Part shown: positions 52,725 through 61,391 of the stretch, piece by piece
Layout of the letters: the number at the start of each line of letters is the position of its first letter
Position numbering within the stretch: position 1 is the first letter of the stretch
Origin: Crenobacter cavernae
GTDB taxonomy: Bacteria > Pseudomonadota > Gammaproteobacteria > Burkholderiales > Chromobacteriaceae
Direction of reading: 5' to 3'
NCBI RefSeq assembly: GCF_003355495.1
Contig: NZ_CP031337.1
Span: forward strand, 2,361,001 to 2,425,000
Length of the DNA stretch: 64,000 bases
The notes under the pieces: generated by a model
What the model was told of the DNA's origin: nothing
The model's database searches: none
What the model saw: the letters and a program-made list of their open reading frames with translations, nothing else
Made by a program: the position numbers and the translations under genes

Positions 52725-53405
52725 TTAGCCGACGCGGGCGAGTTCGGCGCGCATCGCGTCGATCACCGCCTTGTAGTCGGGCTGGTTGAAGATCGCGCTG
52801 CCGGCGACGAAGGTGTCGGCGCCGGCGGCCGCCACCTCGGCGATGTTGTCGACCTTGATGCCGCCGTCGACCTCGAGCCAGATCTCGCCGCCGTGTGCTG
52901 CGGTGTATTCGTCGATGCGGCGACGCGCCTCGCGCACCTTGTTCAGCGTCTGCGGGATGAACTTCTGGCCGCCGAAGCCCGGGTTGACCGACATCAAGAG
53001 GATCATGTCGACCTTGTCCATCACGTGGTCGAGGAAGGACAAGGGCGTGGCCGGGTTGAAGACCAGGCCGGCCTTACAGCCGGCGTCCTTGATCACGCCG
53101 AGCGTGCGGTCGATATGGTGCGACGCTTCCGGGTGGAAGGTGATGATGTCGGCGCCGGCACGGGCGAAGCTCGCGGCGAGCGCGTCGACCGGGGAGACCA
53201 TCAGGTGCACGTCGATCGGCGCGCTGGTGTGCGGACGGATCGCCTCGCAGACGAGCGGACCGACGGTCAGGTTCGGCACGTAGTGGTTGTCCATCACGTC
53301 GAAGTGGACGATGTCGGCGCCGGCGGCGATGACGTTCTTCACTTCTTCGCCGAGGCGGGCGAAGTCGGCGGACAGGATGCTCGGGGCGATGCGGAAGGTG
53401 CGCAT
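52725..53405 (-). CDS. rpe: Ribulose-phosphate 3-epimerase
   Basis: TIM-barrel epimerase of 226 residues (E. coli 225) interconverting ribulose-5-P and xylulose-5-P in the pentose phosphate pathway. It starts [20 protein letters not shown]; metal-binding His and Asp are in [13 protein letters not shown] near residue 35, [12 protein letters not shown] near residue 140 and DGGIKVDN near residue 177. In related genomes it lies next to gph, but here gph is 12 kb away. Confidence 0.96.
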   Translation of the reverse strand: MRTFRIAPSILSADFARLGEEVKNVIAAGADIVHFDVMDNHYVPNLTVGPLVCEAIRPHTSAPIDVHLMVSPVDALAASFARAGADIITFHPEASHHIDRTLGVIKDAGCKAGLVFNPATPLSFLDHVMDKVDMILLMSVNPGFGGQKFIPQTLNKVREARRRIDEYTAAHGGEIWLEVDGGIKVDNIAEVAAAGADTFVAGSAIFNQPDYKAVIDAMRAELARVG

Positions 53406-53547
53406 GGGGATTCCGGAAAGATAAGGAGGGACGGGCGTATTTTAGAGCGTGCCGCGCCGCCGGTCACATCGTATTGGCCGCGCTTGCGGCGCTCGCCGCC
53501 GCTTCGGGCTAAAATGGCGGCCTAGTCCAAGCTGGGAGCGACTCAAG

Positions 53548-53928
53548 ATGGCTGACAACAAATACCGTATCGAGGTGGCGCCCGAGGCGTATTTCGTCGA
53601 AGAACAATCCGACGTGGCGGCCGACCGCTATGTGTTCGCCTACCGCATCCGCATCACCAACACCGGTGAGGTGCCGGCCAAGCTGATCAGCCGTCACTGG
53701 CTGATCACCGACGCGAACGAGCATGTGCAGGAAGTGCGCGGCATGGGCGTCGTCGGCGAACACCCGCACCTGAAGCCCGGCGAAAGCTACGAATACATGA
53801 GCGGCGCGACGCTGACGACACCGTGGGGCACGATGAAGGGCAGTTACCAGATGGAAGCCGACGACGGCACGCGTTTCGACGCGCCGATCGGCGAATTCAT
53901 GCTCTGTGCGCCGAGGGTGTTGCATTAA
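53548..53928 (+). CDS. apaG: ApaG protein
   Basis: ApaG of 126 residues (E. coli 125), an immunoglobulin-like beta-sandwich domain linked to divalent-metal (Co2+/Mg2+) resistance. Family text SRHWLITDANEHVQEVRGMG and PHLKPGESYEYMSGATLTTP is evident. The ATG at 53548 follows GGGAGCGACTC; a TAAAAT hexamer at 53510-53515 may be the -10 box. Divergent from rpe. Confidence 0.95.
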   Translation: MADNKYRIEVAPEAYFVEEQSDVAADRYVFAYRIRITNTGEVPAKLISRHWLITDANEHVQEVRGMGVVGEHPHLKPGESYEYMSGATLTTPWGTMKGSYQMEADDGTRFDAPIGEFMLCAPRVLH

Positions 53929-53950
53929 AGGCGCCGGCGTATACCTGCCT

Positions 53951-54037
53951 TCACGGTTTGCCGCGCGGCCAGGTCCACCAGACGATGAAGCCGGCGAGGC
54001 CCAGCGCCAGAAACGCTTCGAGAATCAGTATCCACAT
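53951..54037 (-). CDS. Putative 28-residue single-pass membrane protein
   Basis: Small frame of 28 residues, MWILILEAFLALGLAGFIVW then TWPRGKP. One continuous hydrophobic helix (residues 2-20) with aromatic residues at its end and a short positive tail, placing the C-terminus in the cytoplasm. GGAG lies 10 bp before the ATG. It occupies the gap between the convergent apaG side and the divergent Atm1-type exporter. Function unknown; the composition is far from what chance frames in this GC-rich DNA give. Confidence 0.5.
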   Translation of the reverse strand: MWILILEAFLALGLAGFIVWWTWPRGKP

Positions 54038-54121
54038 AAGGGCATCGCTCCGTTTGTCCCTCCCGAAGCTTAGCCCGCCCGGGGGCGGGGCGCACGGCGC
54101 GGCGCCCGTCGGTAAACCCGC

Positions 54122-55909
54122 ATGCGTTTCTCCCATACCGGCCCCGCGCCGAAAGACCGTAACGACATCCAGACGCTGAAGACGCTGTTTCCGTATATCT
54201 GGACCTTCAAGGTAAGGGTCTTCCTGGCGCTCGCCTGCCTGATCGTCGCCAAGGTCGCCAACGTCACGGTGCCGTTGTACCTGAAGGACATCGTCGACGC
54301 GCTGTCGATGACGGCGACGCCGCTCGCGCTGCCGGTGGCGGCGCTCGCCGGCTACGGCGTCGCGCGGCTCGCGTCCAGCCTGTTCGGCGAATTGCGCGAC
54401 GCGGTGTTCGCGCGCGTGACGCAGGGCGCGATCCACCAGGTCGCGCGCTCGGTGTTCGATCACCTGTTCAGGCTGTCGCTGCGCTTTCACCTCGACCGCC
54501 AGACCGGCGGCATGAGCCGCGACATCGAGCGCGGCACCAAGGGCATCGGCTTTTTGCTGAACTTCATGGTGTTCAACATCCTGCCGACCTTGGTCGAGAT
54601 CGGCCTCGTCGCCGGGATTCTGCTGAGCCGCTACAGCGGCTGGTTCGCCGCGGTGACGCTCGGCACGATCGCGATCTACATCGTTTTCACGCTGGCGGTG
54701 ACCGAGTGGCGCATGGTGTTCCGCCGCAGCATGAACGAGCTCGACTCGAAGGCCAATTCGAAGGCGATCGACGCGCTGCTGAACTACGAGACGGTCAAAT
54801 ACTTCGGCAACGAGGGCTACGAGGTCGACCGCTACGACCGCAACCTCGCGAGCTGGGAAGAGTCGGCGATCAAGAACCAGGTGTCGCTGTCGATGCTGAA
54901 CGCCGGCCAGGGGCTGATCATCGCCAGCGGCGTGACGCTGCTGATGGTGCTGGCCGCGCAGGGCGTGACCGACGGCACGATGACGGTAGGCGACGTGGTG
55001 CTGGTGTCGGCGTATCTGACCCAGCTGTATGCGCCGCTCAACTTCCTCGGCTTCGTCTACCGCGAGATCAAGCATTCGCTCGCCGACATGGAGCGCATGT
55101 TCCGGCTGCTCGACGCGGGCGCCGAAGTGGCCGACAGCCAGGGCGCTGCGCCGCTGGCGACCCGCGCCGCCAGCGTCGAATTCCGCAGCGTCGACTTCGG
55201 CTACGACGCCAAGCGCCAGATCCTTTTCGACATGAACTTTACGATCCCGGCCGGCCAGACGCTGGCGGTGGTCGGCAGCTCGGGCGCCGGCAAGAGCACG
55301 CTGTCGAGGCTGATGTTCCGTTTCTACGACGTGGGCGGCGGCGCGATCCGCGTCAACGGCACCGACATCCGCGAACTGACGCAGGATTCGCTGCGCTCGC
55401 ACATCGGCATCGTTCCTCAGGACACCGTGCTGTTCAACGACAGCATCTACTACAACATCGCCTACGGCCGGCCCGACGCGACGCGCGACGAGGTGATCGA
55501 GGCGGCCCGCTCGGCGCACATCCACGACTTCGTGATGGGGCTGCCCGACGGCTACGACACCCAGGTCGGCGAACGCGGGCTGAAGCTGTCCGGCGGCGAG
55601 AAGCAGCGCGTCGCGATCGCGCGCACCATCCTGAAGAACCCGCCTATCCTGATCTTCGACGAGGCGACGAGCGCGCTCGATTCGCGCACCGAGAAGGCGA
55701 TCCAGGCCGAACTCGCGCATATCTCGGCCAACCGTACGACGCTGATCATCGCTCATAGGCTGTCGACCATCGTCGACGCCGACCGCATCCTGGTGATGGA
55801 CGGCGGGCGCGTGATCGAATCGGGCAGCCACCGCGAACTCGTCGATCAGAAGGGCCGTTACGCCGAGATGTGGCGGCTGCAGCAGGAGAGCGAGCCGGAG
55901 GCGGTTTGA
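54122..55909 (+). CDS. Atm1-type ABC exporter (heavy metal/glutathione conjugate)
   Basis: Half-size ABC exporter of 595 residues. Six membrane segments in the first 320 residues, including MSRDIERGTKGIGFLLNFMV and the Atm1-type NYETVKYFGNEGYEVDRYD, then the ATPase domain with Walker A GSSGAGKSTLSRLMFRFYD near residue 385, signature LSGGEKQRVAIARTIL and Walker B ILIFDEATSALDSRTEKAI. Homologues (NaAtm1) export glutathione-bound metals. Start at 54122 yields the family N-terminus with KTLFPYIWTFK. A 12-of-13 motif copy is at 55723-55735. Confidence 0.92.
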   Translation: MRFSHTGPAPKDRNDIQTLKTLFPYIWTFKVRVFLALACLIVAKVANVTVPLYLKDIVDALSMTATPLALPVAALAGYGVARLASSLFGELRDAVFARVTQGAIHQVARSVFDHLFRLSLRFHLDRQTGGMSRDIERGTKGIGFLLNFMVFNILPTLVEIGLVAGILLSRYSGWFAAVTLGTIAIYIVFTLAVTEWRMVFRRSMNELDSKANSKAIDALLNYETVKYFGNEGYEVDRYDRNLASWEESAIKNQVSLSMLNAGQGLIIASGVTLLMVLAAQGVTDGTMTVGDVVLVSAYLTQLYAPLNFLGFVYREIKHSLADMERMFRLLDAGAEVADSQGAAPLATRAASVEFRSVDFGYDAKRQILFDMNFTIPAGQTLAVVGSSGAGKSTLSRLMFRFYDVGGGAIRVNGTDIRELTQDSLRSHIGIVPQDTVLFNDSIYYNIAYGRPDATRDEVIEAARSAHIHDFVMGLPDGYDTQVGERGLKLSGGEKQRVAIARTILKNPPILIFDEATSALDSRTEKAIQAELAHISANRTTLIIAHRLSTIVDADRILVMDGGRVIESGSHRELVDQKGRYAEMWRLQQESEPEAV

Positions 55910-55923
55910 TTGTCGGCGCGAAG

Positions 55924-55965
55924 CAAAAAGCTCGGCCAACCTCAGAAGGTTGGCCGAGCTTTTTT
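55924..55965. terminator. Terminator built from an inverted pair of the dispersed motif
   Basis: AAAAAGCTCGGCCAACCT (55925-55942) pairs with AGGTTGGCCGAGCTTTTTT (55947-55965), a stem of 17-18 bp with A- and T-runs outside and a tiny loop. The arms contain motif copies at 55931-55942 (minus) and 55946-55958 (plus). It lies 15 bp after the Atm1-type gene and 15 bp before the convergent nudC stop, so it can end transcription from both sides. Confidence 0.9.
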
Positions 55966-55980
55966 GTGGGTGTTTTCGGG

Positions 55981-56766
55981 TCAGCGCGCCGCCATCCGCG
56001 AGAGCGTCTCGACGATCAGCCAGTTCGCGATCGACGGCTTGGGCGGGATGGCCGGCAGCGTGTCGCGCGCGAACCATCGCGCGTCTTCGATCTCGCCTTC
56101 CTGCGGCGTCAGCTCACCGCCGGCGTACTCGGCGGTGAAGGCGAGCATCAGCGAGTGCGGGAAGGGCCACGACTGTGAACCGAGGTAGACCGGCTCGCCG
56201 ATCCTGATGCCGACTTCCTCGAAGCACTCGCGGCGCACGCAGTCCTCGAGCGTCTCGCCCGGTTCGACGAAGCCGGCGATCGCGCTGTAGACGCCCGGCG
56301 TGAAGTGTGGCGAGCGCGCGAGCAGGATCTCGTCGCCGCGCGTGATGGTCAGCATCATCGCCGGCGACACGCGCGGATAGTAGACCTCGCCGCAGCTCGC
56401 GCAGCCGCGGCCCTGGTCGTGTGCATGTTGCGCGAGCGGCCCGCCGCAGGCGCCGCACAGGCGGTGCGTCTTCTGGAAGCGGCGGATCTGCACCGCGCGC
56501 GACAGCGCCGGCACGTCGGCTTCCGGCAACTGCATCAGCGCCGCGCGCACCGGCAGCCAAACGCCTGCCGGCGCCGTGCCGACCAGTTCGCCGAAGAACA
56601 GGTTGGCGCCGGCGTGTACGCCGAGAAAGCGCCGCCCGGCCACCGGCCAGCGCGCCGCCGCGTCGCCAGGCAGCGCGCCGTCGACGAGCAGCACGGATTG
56701 GCCGTCGAACAGGCAGAAGCGGCAGGGCAGGGCGGGGTCGGCGGCGGCCGGGATGACGAAAGGCAT
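55981..56766 (-). CDS. nudC: NAD(+) diphosphatase NudC
   Basis: NudC of 261 residues, which cleaves NADH and removes NAD caps from RNA. Zinc cysteines are in CGACGGPL and CASCGEVYYPR near residues 105-130, the Nudix box is GFVEPGETLEDCVRRECFEE near residue 170, and the NudC-specific SQSWPFPHSLM follows near residue 205. The start at 56766 (MPFVIPAAAD) is preferred to a longer frame. Confidence 0.93.
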   Translation of the reverse strand: MPFVIPAAADPALPCRFCLFDGQSVLLVDGALPGDAAARWPVAGRRFLGVHAGANLFFGELVGTAPAGVWLPVRAALMQLPEADVPALSRAVQIRRFQKTHRLCGACGGPLAQHAHDQGRGCASCGEVYYPRVSPAMMLTITRGDEILLARSPHFTPGVYSAIAGFVEPGETLEDCVRRECFEEVGIRIGEPVYLGSQSWPFPHSLMLAFTAEYAGGELTPQEGEIEDARWFARDTLPAIPPKPSIANWLIVETLSRMAAR

Positions 56767-56861
56767 GGCGGTCGGTCTGCGGTGGATGACGCCTGCGAGT
56801 GTACCGTGCGACCGGCCGCGCGGCCATGAAACCTGGCCGGCGATGCGTCCGGGGAGGGCGT

Positions 56862-57989
56862 TCAGCCGCGCCCCGGCTCCCCGTACATCCAGCGCTCGCT
56901 CGCCTGTCTGACCACTTCGGAGAGCGAGCCGCTCTCGCCGTAGATGTCGCGCAGCCACTGGCTGTCGATATTGCGCTTGAGCACCCTCTCTCTGAGCTGT
57001 GCGTGTTCGGATTCTGCGCCGAGCGCGATCGCGTGCGGCGTCAGCTGGTTCAGCGTGTCGAGCATGTCTTCCAGCAGGCTGGTCTGCCTTTGCGCGGCCG
57101 CGTCGACCAGCACCGCGTCGTAGCCGAAGCGGCACGCCTGGAAGCGGTTGTAGCTGTAGGTCAGCTGGTGGTCGGGCTGGATGTCGTTCCAGTCCTCCTC
57201 GAAGCAGCGCCGCGCGAGCATCTGCGCGTAGGCGGCGAGCAGCACCGGCGTGTCGATCGAAAGCGGCGTATCGCAGATGCGGATCTCGACCGTGCCGTAC
57301 TCGGGCTTGGGGCGGATGTCCCAGTAGAAGTCCTTCATCGATTCGACGATGCCGAGGTTGGCCATGCGCGCGAAGTAGTCGTTGAACTCGTTCCAGTCGT
57401 GGACCATCGGCATGCTGCCCGACAGCGGGAAGGCGTTGACGCTGGTCAGCCGCGAGGTCTGGAACAGCGTGTCGACGCCCTGGTGGAACGGCGACGACGC
57501 CGACAGTGCGATGAAGTGCGGGATATAGCGCGCGAGGTAGTGCGTGAGCCGCACCGCGACGTCGCCGTCCGGGCAGCCGATGTGGATGTGCTGGCCGTAG
57601 ACGGTGAACTGCTTGGCCAGATAGCCGTAGAGCTCGGACACCAGACGGTAGCGTTCCTTCGGATAGATGCGCTGTTCGCTCCAGTGCTGGAACGGGTGGC
57701 TGCCGCCGCCCGACAGGCCGAGGTTGAGCTTCTCGGCGGTATTGACCAAGAGCGCGCGGATCGCGATGAGCTCGGCCAACATCTCGCGCGTGTTGCGGTG
57801 GACCGCGGTGCCGATCTCGATCATGCCCTGCGTGATCTCGGGCTTGATGTCGAAGCCGTGCCCCCCGCGCGCGATCAGCGCCAACAGGTCGTCCGAGCCG
57901 CGCGTCAGGTTGTAGTGGCGGCGGCTGACGATCATCAGCTCCAGCTCGACGCCGAGCGTCAGCGGCGTGCTGTGGGAAAAATCGAGCAT
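56862..57989 (-). CDS. ybdK: Carboxylate-amine ligase YbdK (glutamate--cysteine ligase 2 type)
   Basis: ATP-grasp-related ligase of 375 residues (E. coli YbdK 372) with weak glutamate-cysteine ligase activity. The N-terminal STPLTLGVELELMIVSRRHY, HIHIGCPDGDVAVRLTHYLA near residue 130 and GTVEIRICDTPLSIDTPVL near residue 230 are family marks. A motif copy (CTCGGCCAAC) is at 57771-57780. It starts 10 bp after the antiporter stop on the same strand. Confidence 0.9.
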   Translation of the reverse strand: MLDFSHSTPLTLGVELELMIVSRRHYNLTRGSDDLLALIARGGHGFDIKPEITQGMIEIGTAVHRNTREMLAELIAIRALLVNTAEKLNLGLSGGGSHPFQHWSEQRIYPKERYRLVSELYGYLAKQFTVYGQHIHIGCPDGDVAVRLTHYLARYIPHFIALSASSPFHQGVDTLFQTSRLTSVNAFPLSGSMPMVHDWNEFNDYFARMANLGIVESMKDFYWDIRPKPEYGTVEIRICDTPLSIDTPVLLAAYAQMLARRCFEEDWNDIQPDHQLTYSYNRFQACRFGYDAVLVDAAAQRQTSLLEDMLDTLNQLTPHAIALGAESEHAQLRERVLKRNIDSQWLRDIYGESGSLSEVVRQASERWMYGEPGRG

Positions 57990-57999
57990 GGTGTGTCTC

Positions 58000-59187
58000 C
58001 TATTCGCGGGTTTCGCCGGCGAGCCTGAGCGACAGCCGGGTCAGCACCGGGCCGATCAGTTCGAGGATGCACAGCGCGGCGAGCATCGCGCCGGTGGCGA
58101 GGCCCGCGTCGAGCACCGGGCTGGCGAGCAAGAGCAAGGTGAACGCGCCGCCCGACAGCGGCGTCGAGGCGGTGCCCACGAGCGCGCCCTGCTTGAGCGT
58201 CAGCCCGTTGAAGCGCGCCGCGGCCAGCCAGCAGACGATGCCGACGCCGAGGCGGATCAGCACGAACAGCAAGGCCACCGGCCAGTACATCGCCAGCGAC
58301 ACCGGCGACAAGAGCGCGCCCGACGCGACAAAGAAGGCGACGAAGAAAAAGTGACTGCGGCCGATCAGGTCGGGCTCGGCGATGGTCAGGCCGCGCTTGA
58401 GGTTCTGCGTCGACACGCCGAACACCAAGAGCGCCATTGCCGGCAGCGTCTCGAGCAACTCGGCGACGCCGACCACCAGCGCGATCAGCGCGAACAGCAG
58501 CACCTGTTGCGCCTGGCGCTCGCCGCCGCCGAACCAGGCGTTGAGCCTTATCGCCGCCATGCCGGCGATAAGGCCGAGCGTCGCCGAGCCGAGCATCAGC
58601 CACGCAGTCGACAGCAGTTTGTCGCCCGGCGCGGTCGAATCGGTAAAGCCCGAATAGACGAGCGCGAGACCGAACGCCATCAGCGCGAACAGCGTGTTGA
58701 GCCCGGTCGCGGTGGTGAGGCGTTCGCTCACCTGGCCCTCGGCGTGGGTTTCGCGCACAATTTCCAGGATCACCGCCGGGCTGGTCGCCACGCCGATCGC
58801 CGCCAAGAGCGCGGCGCCGACCGGCTTGAGACCGAAGTACAGCAGCAAGGCGTACAGCGCGACGAAGACCAAGAGCGAGGTGAACGCCGACGTCGTCAAC
58901 AGCGCGGTCTCGCGCCTGAGCCAGTGCAGGTCGATGCGCCGGCCGATCTCGAACAGAGCGAGGCCGAGCGCCAGTTCGACGAACAGGCTCGCCTGGCTCA
59001 AGGCCTGGTGGCTGACGAGGCCGAGGCCGGCCGGGCCGATGACGAGGCCGGTCAGGATGTAGCCGGTGACGCTCGGCAGCCGCGCGATGCGCGCCGCGAC
59101 CTGGCCGCCGATCGCGCCCAACAGCAGCAAGAGGCCGAAGGCGGCGAGCGGGTTGAGGGCAAGACTGTGCCAGGAAAGGCCGTCCAT
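58000..59187 (-). CDS. Kef-type monovalent cation:proton antiporter (CPA2 family)
   Basis: Membrane protein of 395 residues with about 12 hydrophobic segments and a sodium/hydrogen exchanger domain, without a KTN (RCK) domain, so it is shorter than KefB/KefC. VTGYILTGLVIGPAGLGLV near residue 45 and FVELALGLALFEIGRRIDL near residue 75 match the CPA2 core. The start at 59187 has GGAGAACTCG upstream; the longer frame has no ribosome site. It precedes ybdK on the same strand. Ion specificity unknown. Confidence 0.9.
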   Translation of the reverse strand: MDGLSWHSLALNPLAAFGLLLLLGAIGGQVAARIARLPSVTGYILTGLVIGPAGLGLVSHQALSQASLFVELALGLALFEIGRRIDLHWLRRETALLTTSAFTSLLVFVALYALLLYFGLKPVGAALLAAIGVATSPAVILEIVRETHAEGQVSERLTTATGLNTLFALMAFGLALVYSGFTDSTAPGDKLLSTAWLMLGSATLGLIAGMAAIRLNAWFGGGERQAQQVLLFALIALVVGVAELLETLPAMALLVFGVSTQNLKRGLTIAEPDLIGRSHFFFVAFFVASGALLSPVSLAMYWPVALLFVLIRLGVGIVCWLAAARFNGLTLKQGALVGTASTPLSGGAFTLLLLASPVLDAGLATGAMLAALCILELIGPVLTRLSLRLAGETRE

Positions 59188-59239
59188 CGAGTTCTCCGTG
59201 CGGGTGGCCACCGTCTTGACGCGGGGTTCCGGGGTGGAC

Positions 59240-59252
59240 AAGGTTGGCCGAG
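59240..59252 (+). repeat. Exact 13-bp dispersed motif in the antiporter/mtfA gap
   Basis: Single intergenic copy in 59188-59370, a divergent promoter region that contains nothing else recognised. Confidence 0.85.
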
Positions 59253-59370
59253 GGTCGGGCGGCCGGGAACGGTCGCGGCGGAATCCCTCTAAGGATAGGG
59301 CAGGCGGCCGTGGCGCGCGGCTTGCCAATGGGATGCCTTCACAGTGGCAAGCGCAACAGGGGGGAAGTTC

Positions 59371-60186
59371 ATGGGATGGTTCGGATGGGGGCGCCGCGCG
59401 GCAGGACGCGAGACGCGAGGCGCACGGCGCGAGCGGCTCGTCGCGCTCGCCTCGACGCTGCCGCTGTGCCGCGGCCTGCCGCCCGACAAGCTTTCAGGCT
59501 TGGCCGGGCTCGGCGCCTTCGTGCTCGACGACAAGGACTTCGTCGCGGCCGGCGGTCTTGCGTGGCACGACGGCATCGGCGAGCTGATCGCGCTGCAGGC
59601 GGCGCTGCCGGCGCTGGAACTGGGCGAGATGGCGCTCGAGGGCTGGCGCGAGATCATCGTCTACCCCGACGCCTTCGTCGCGCGCGACCTGTGGGTCGAC
59701 GAGGCCGGCGTGATGCACGAGGGCGAGCAGGTGCTGGTCGGCCAGGCGCGCCACGACGGCCCGGTGGTGCTGTCTGCGCCCGACGCGGCCGATTCGCCCC
59801 TGCTCGACGGCTGGAACGTCGTCATCCACGAGATCGCGCACAAGCTCGACATGCTGTCCGGCGACGCCAACGGCTGCCCGCCGCTGCACAAGGGCATGAG
59901 CCGCGACGAGTGGGCGGAAGACTGGGGGCGCGACTTTGAGCGCTTCAACGCCATGCTCGACGCCGGCCGCGAGAACTGGCTCGACCCCTACGCCGCCGAG
60001 CATCCGGCCGAGTTCTTCGCGGTGCTCTCCGAGTCTTTCTTCGAGGCGCCGCACTGGGTGCGCGACGACTTTCCCGCCCTCTACCGCCAGCTGTCGCTAT
60101 TCTACCGGCAGGACCCTGCGGCACGGCTCGCGCGGCTGCCGCTGTCGGTGCTGCTGCCGGACGCCGGCCACGGGCAGGGTCACTAG
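59371..60186 (+). CDS. mtfA: M90 family zinc metallopeptidase MtfA
   Basis: Zinc peptidase of 271 residues (E. coli MtfA 265), a cytosolic aminopeptidase known for binding the Mlc repressor. The metal site is VIHEIAHKLDMLSGDANG near residue 155 and the third ligand is in EFFAVLSESFFEAPHW near residue 215. The start at 59371 follows GGGGGAAGTTC. Divergent from the antiporter gene. Confidence 0.92.
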   Translation: MGWFGWGRRAAGRETRGARRERLVALASTLPLCRGLPPDKLSGLAGLGAFVLDDKDFVAAGGLAWHDGIGELIALQAALPALELGEMALEGWREIIVYPDAFVARDLWVDEAGVMHEGEQVLVGQARHDGPVVLSAPDAADSPLLDGWNVVIHEIAHKLDMLSGDANGCPPLHKGMSRDEWAEDWGRDFERFNAMLDAGRENWLDPYAAEHPAEFFAVLSESFFEAPHWVRDDFPALYRQLSLFYRQDPAARLARLPLSVLLPDAGHGQGH

Positions 60187-60218
60187 CGCATTCGTCGAGG
60201 CAAGCTGAGGAGACGACG

Positions 60219-60527
60219 ATGATCTATATGGTGTGTCGCAACCGGGTCGCCGATTATGCGCGCTGGAAGATGGTGTTCGACTCGCACGCCAAAGCGCACC
60301 GCGCGGCGGGGCTCGAACTGGTGCACTTCTGGCGCAGCCTCGAAGACCCGAACAACGTGTTCTATGTGTTCGAGGTCGCCGATATCGAACGGGCGCGCGC
60401 CTTCGTCAAGCGGCCGGGCAGCGAAGAGGCCGCCGAGGCGGCCGGCGTGCTCGACGGCGAGCTGCATTTCGTCGCGCGCGCCGCCGGCTACGCGCCGCAC
60501 GACGACGGTTACGCGCCCGACGTGTGA
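60219..60527 (+). CDS. Small dimeric alpha-beta barrel protein (hypothetical)
   Basis: Protein of 102 residues starting MIYMVCRNRVADYARWKMVF, with the beta-alpha-beta pattern of the antibiotic biosynthesis monooxygenase-like/ferredoxin-like fold (YARWKMVFDSHAKAHRAAGL, then VFYVFEVADIERARAFVK). Such proteins are usually dimers; the function here is unknown. It starts 32 bp after mtfA with a GAGGAGACG site and is probably cotranscribed. Confidence 0.75.
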   Translation: MIYMVCRNRVADYARWKMVFDSHAKAHRAAGLELVHFWRSLEDPNNVFYVFEVADIERARAFVKRPGSEEAAEAAGVLDGELHFVARAAGYAPHDDGYAPDV

Positions 60528-60551
60528 AGCGTGCCCCGTGACGACGTTCAC

Positions 60552-60594
60552 CAAGGCTCGGCCAACCCCGTTATAGGGTTGGCCGAGCCTTTTT
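60552..60594. terminator. Second terminator built from an inverted motif pair
   Basis: AAGGCTCGGCCAACCCC (60553-60569) pairs with the GGGTTGGCCGAGCCTTTTT arm (60576-60594). Motif copies at 60557-60569 (minus) and 60575-60587 (plus), both with GGG instead of AGG so the arms match each other. It stands between convergent genes, 25 bp after the barrel protein and 9 bp before the hmuV stop. Confidence 0.9.
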
Positions 60595-60602
60595 CGGAGC
60601 GG

Positions 60603-61391
60603 TCAGGCGGCGTGCTGCCAGGCCGTGCCCATCGCGTCGAAACGCCAGCGCCCTTCCGCATCGCGGCAGGGCTTGACCGGCCAGCGGTAGGCGGCCAGCA
60701 GCCGCCCGGCGCACAGCACCGTTTCGGGCGAGCCCGAGGCCAGCACCTCGCCGTCCTTCATTAGCACCAGATGGTCGGCGTAATTGGCGGCCAGCGCCAG
60801 GTCGTGCAGCACGGTGACGATGCTGCGGCCCTCGTGTGCGAGGCGCGACAGCGTGCGCATCAACAGATGCTGGTGCCGGAGGTCGAGGTGGTTGGTTGGC
60901 TCGTCGAGGAAGACCGCCAGCGTACCCTGCGCCAGCGCGCGCGCGACGGCGGTGCGCTGGCGCTCGCCGCCCGACAGCGCCGCCATGCGCGAATCGGCCA
61001 GGTGCGCGACCTCCATCGTCAGGAGCGCGTTCTCGACCGCTTGGCGGTCTTCGCCGCCGGGCACGCCGAACCAGCCGAGCCGCGGACGCCGGCCGAGCGC
61101 GACGTAGTCGTGCACCGTCATCGGCGAGTCGGCGCCCTCATGCTGGCCGACCCACGCGAAGCCGCGGCCGCTGGCGCAAGGTCTGCCGCCGAAGAAGCGC
61201 ACCGCGCCGCCGGCCGGCACAAAGCCCGCCAGCGCGCGCAACAGCGTCGTCTTGCCGGCGCCGTTGGCGCCGATGATGGCGCTGACCTTGCGCGCCGGCA
61301 GTTGCAGTGCATCGACCGATAAGAGCGTGCGGCCGCGTTTTTTCACCGCAAGCCCCGACGCTTCGAACGCCCAGTGGCTGTTTTCAAGCAT
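60603..61391 (-). CDS. hmuV: Heme ABC transporter ATP-binding protein
   Basis: ATPase of 262 residues: Walker A GANGAGKTTLLRALAGF near residue 37, signature LSGGERQRTAVARALAQG near residue 140, Walker B LAVFLDEPTNHLDLRHQ, and the switch histidine in TVLHDLALAANYADH. It energises heme import through HmuU. It overlaps hmuU by 8 bp. Confidence 0.9.
   Translation of the reverse strand: MLENSHWAFEASGLAVKKRGRTLLSVDALQLPARKVSAIIGANGAGKTTLLRALAGFVPAGGAVRFFGGRPCASGRGFAWVGQHEGADSPMTVHDYVALGRRPRLGWFGVPGGEDRQAVENALLTMEVAHLADSRMAALSGGERQRTAVARALAQGTLAVFLDEPTNHLDLRHQHLLMRTLSRLAHEGRSIVTVLHDLALAANYADHLVLMKDGEVLASGSPETVLCAGRLLAAYRWPVKPCRDAEGRWRFDAMGTAWQHAA

Noticed and set aside
53951..56077. 708-codon minus frame antisense to the Atm1-type exporter
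   Set aside because: A shadow of the exporter gene; only its last 28 codons (after an internal ATG) look like a real small protein.
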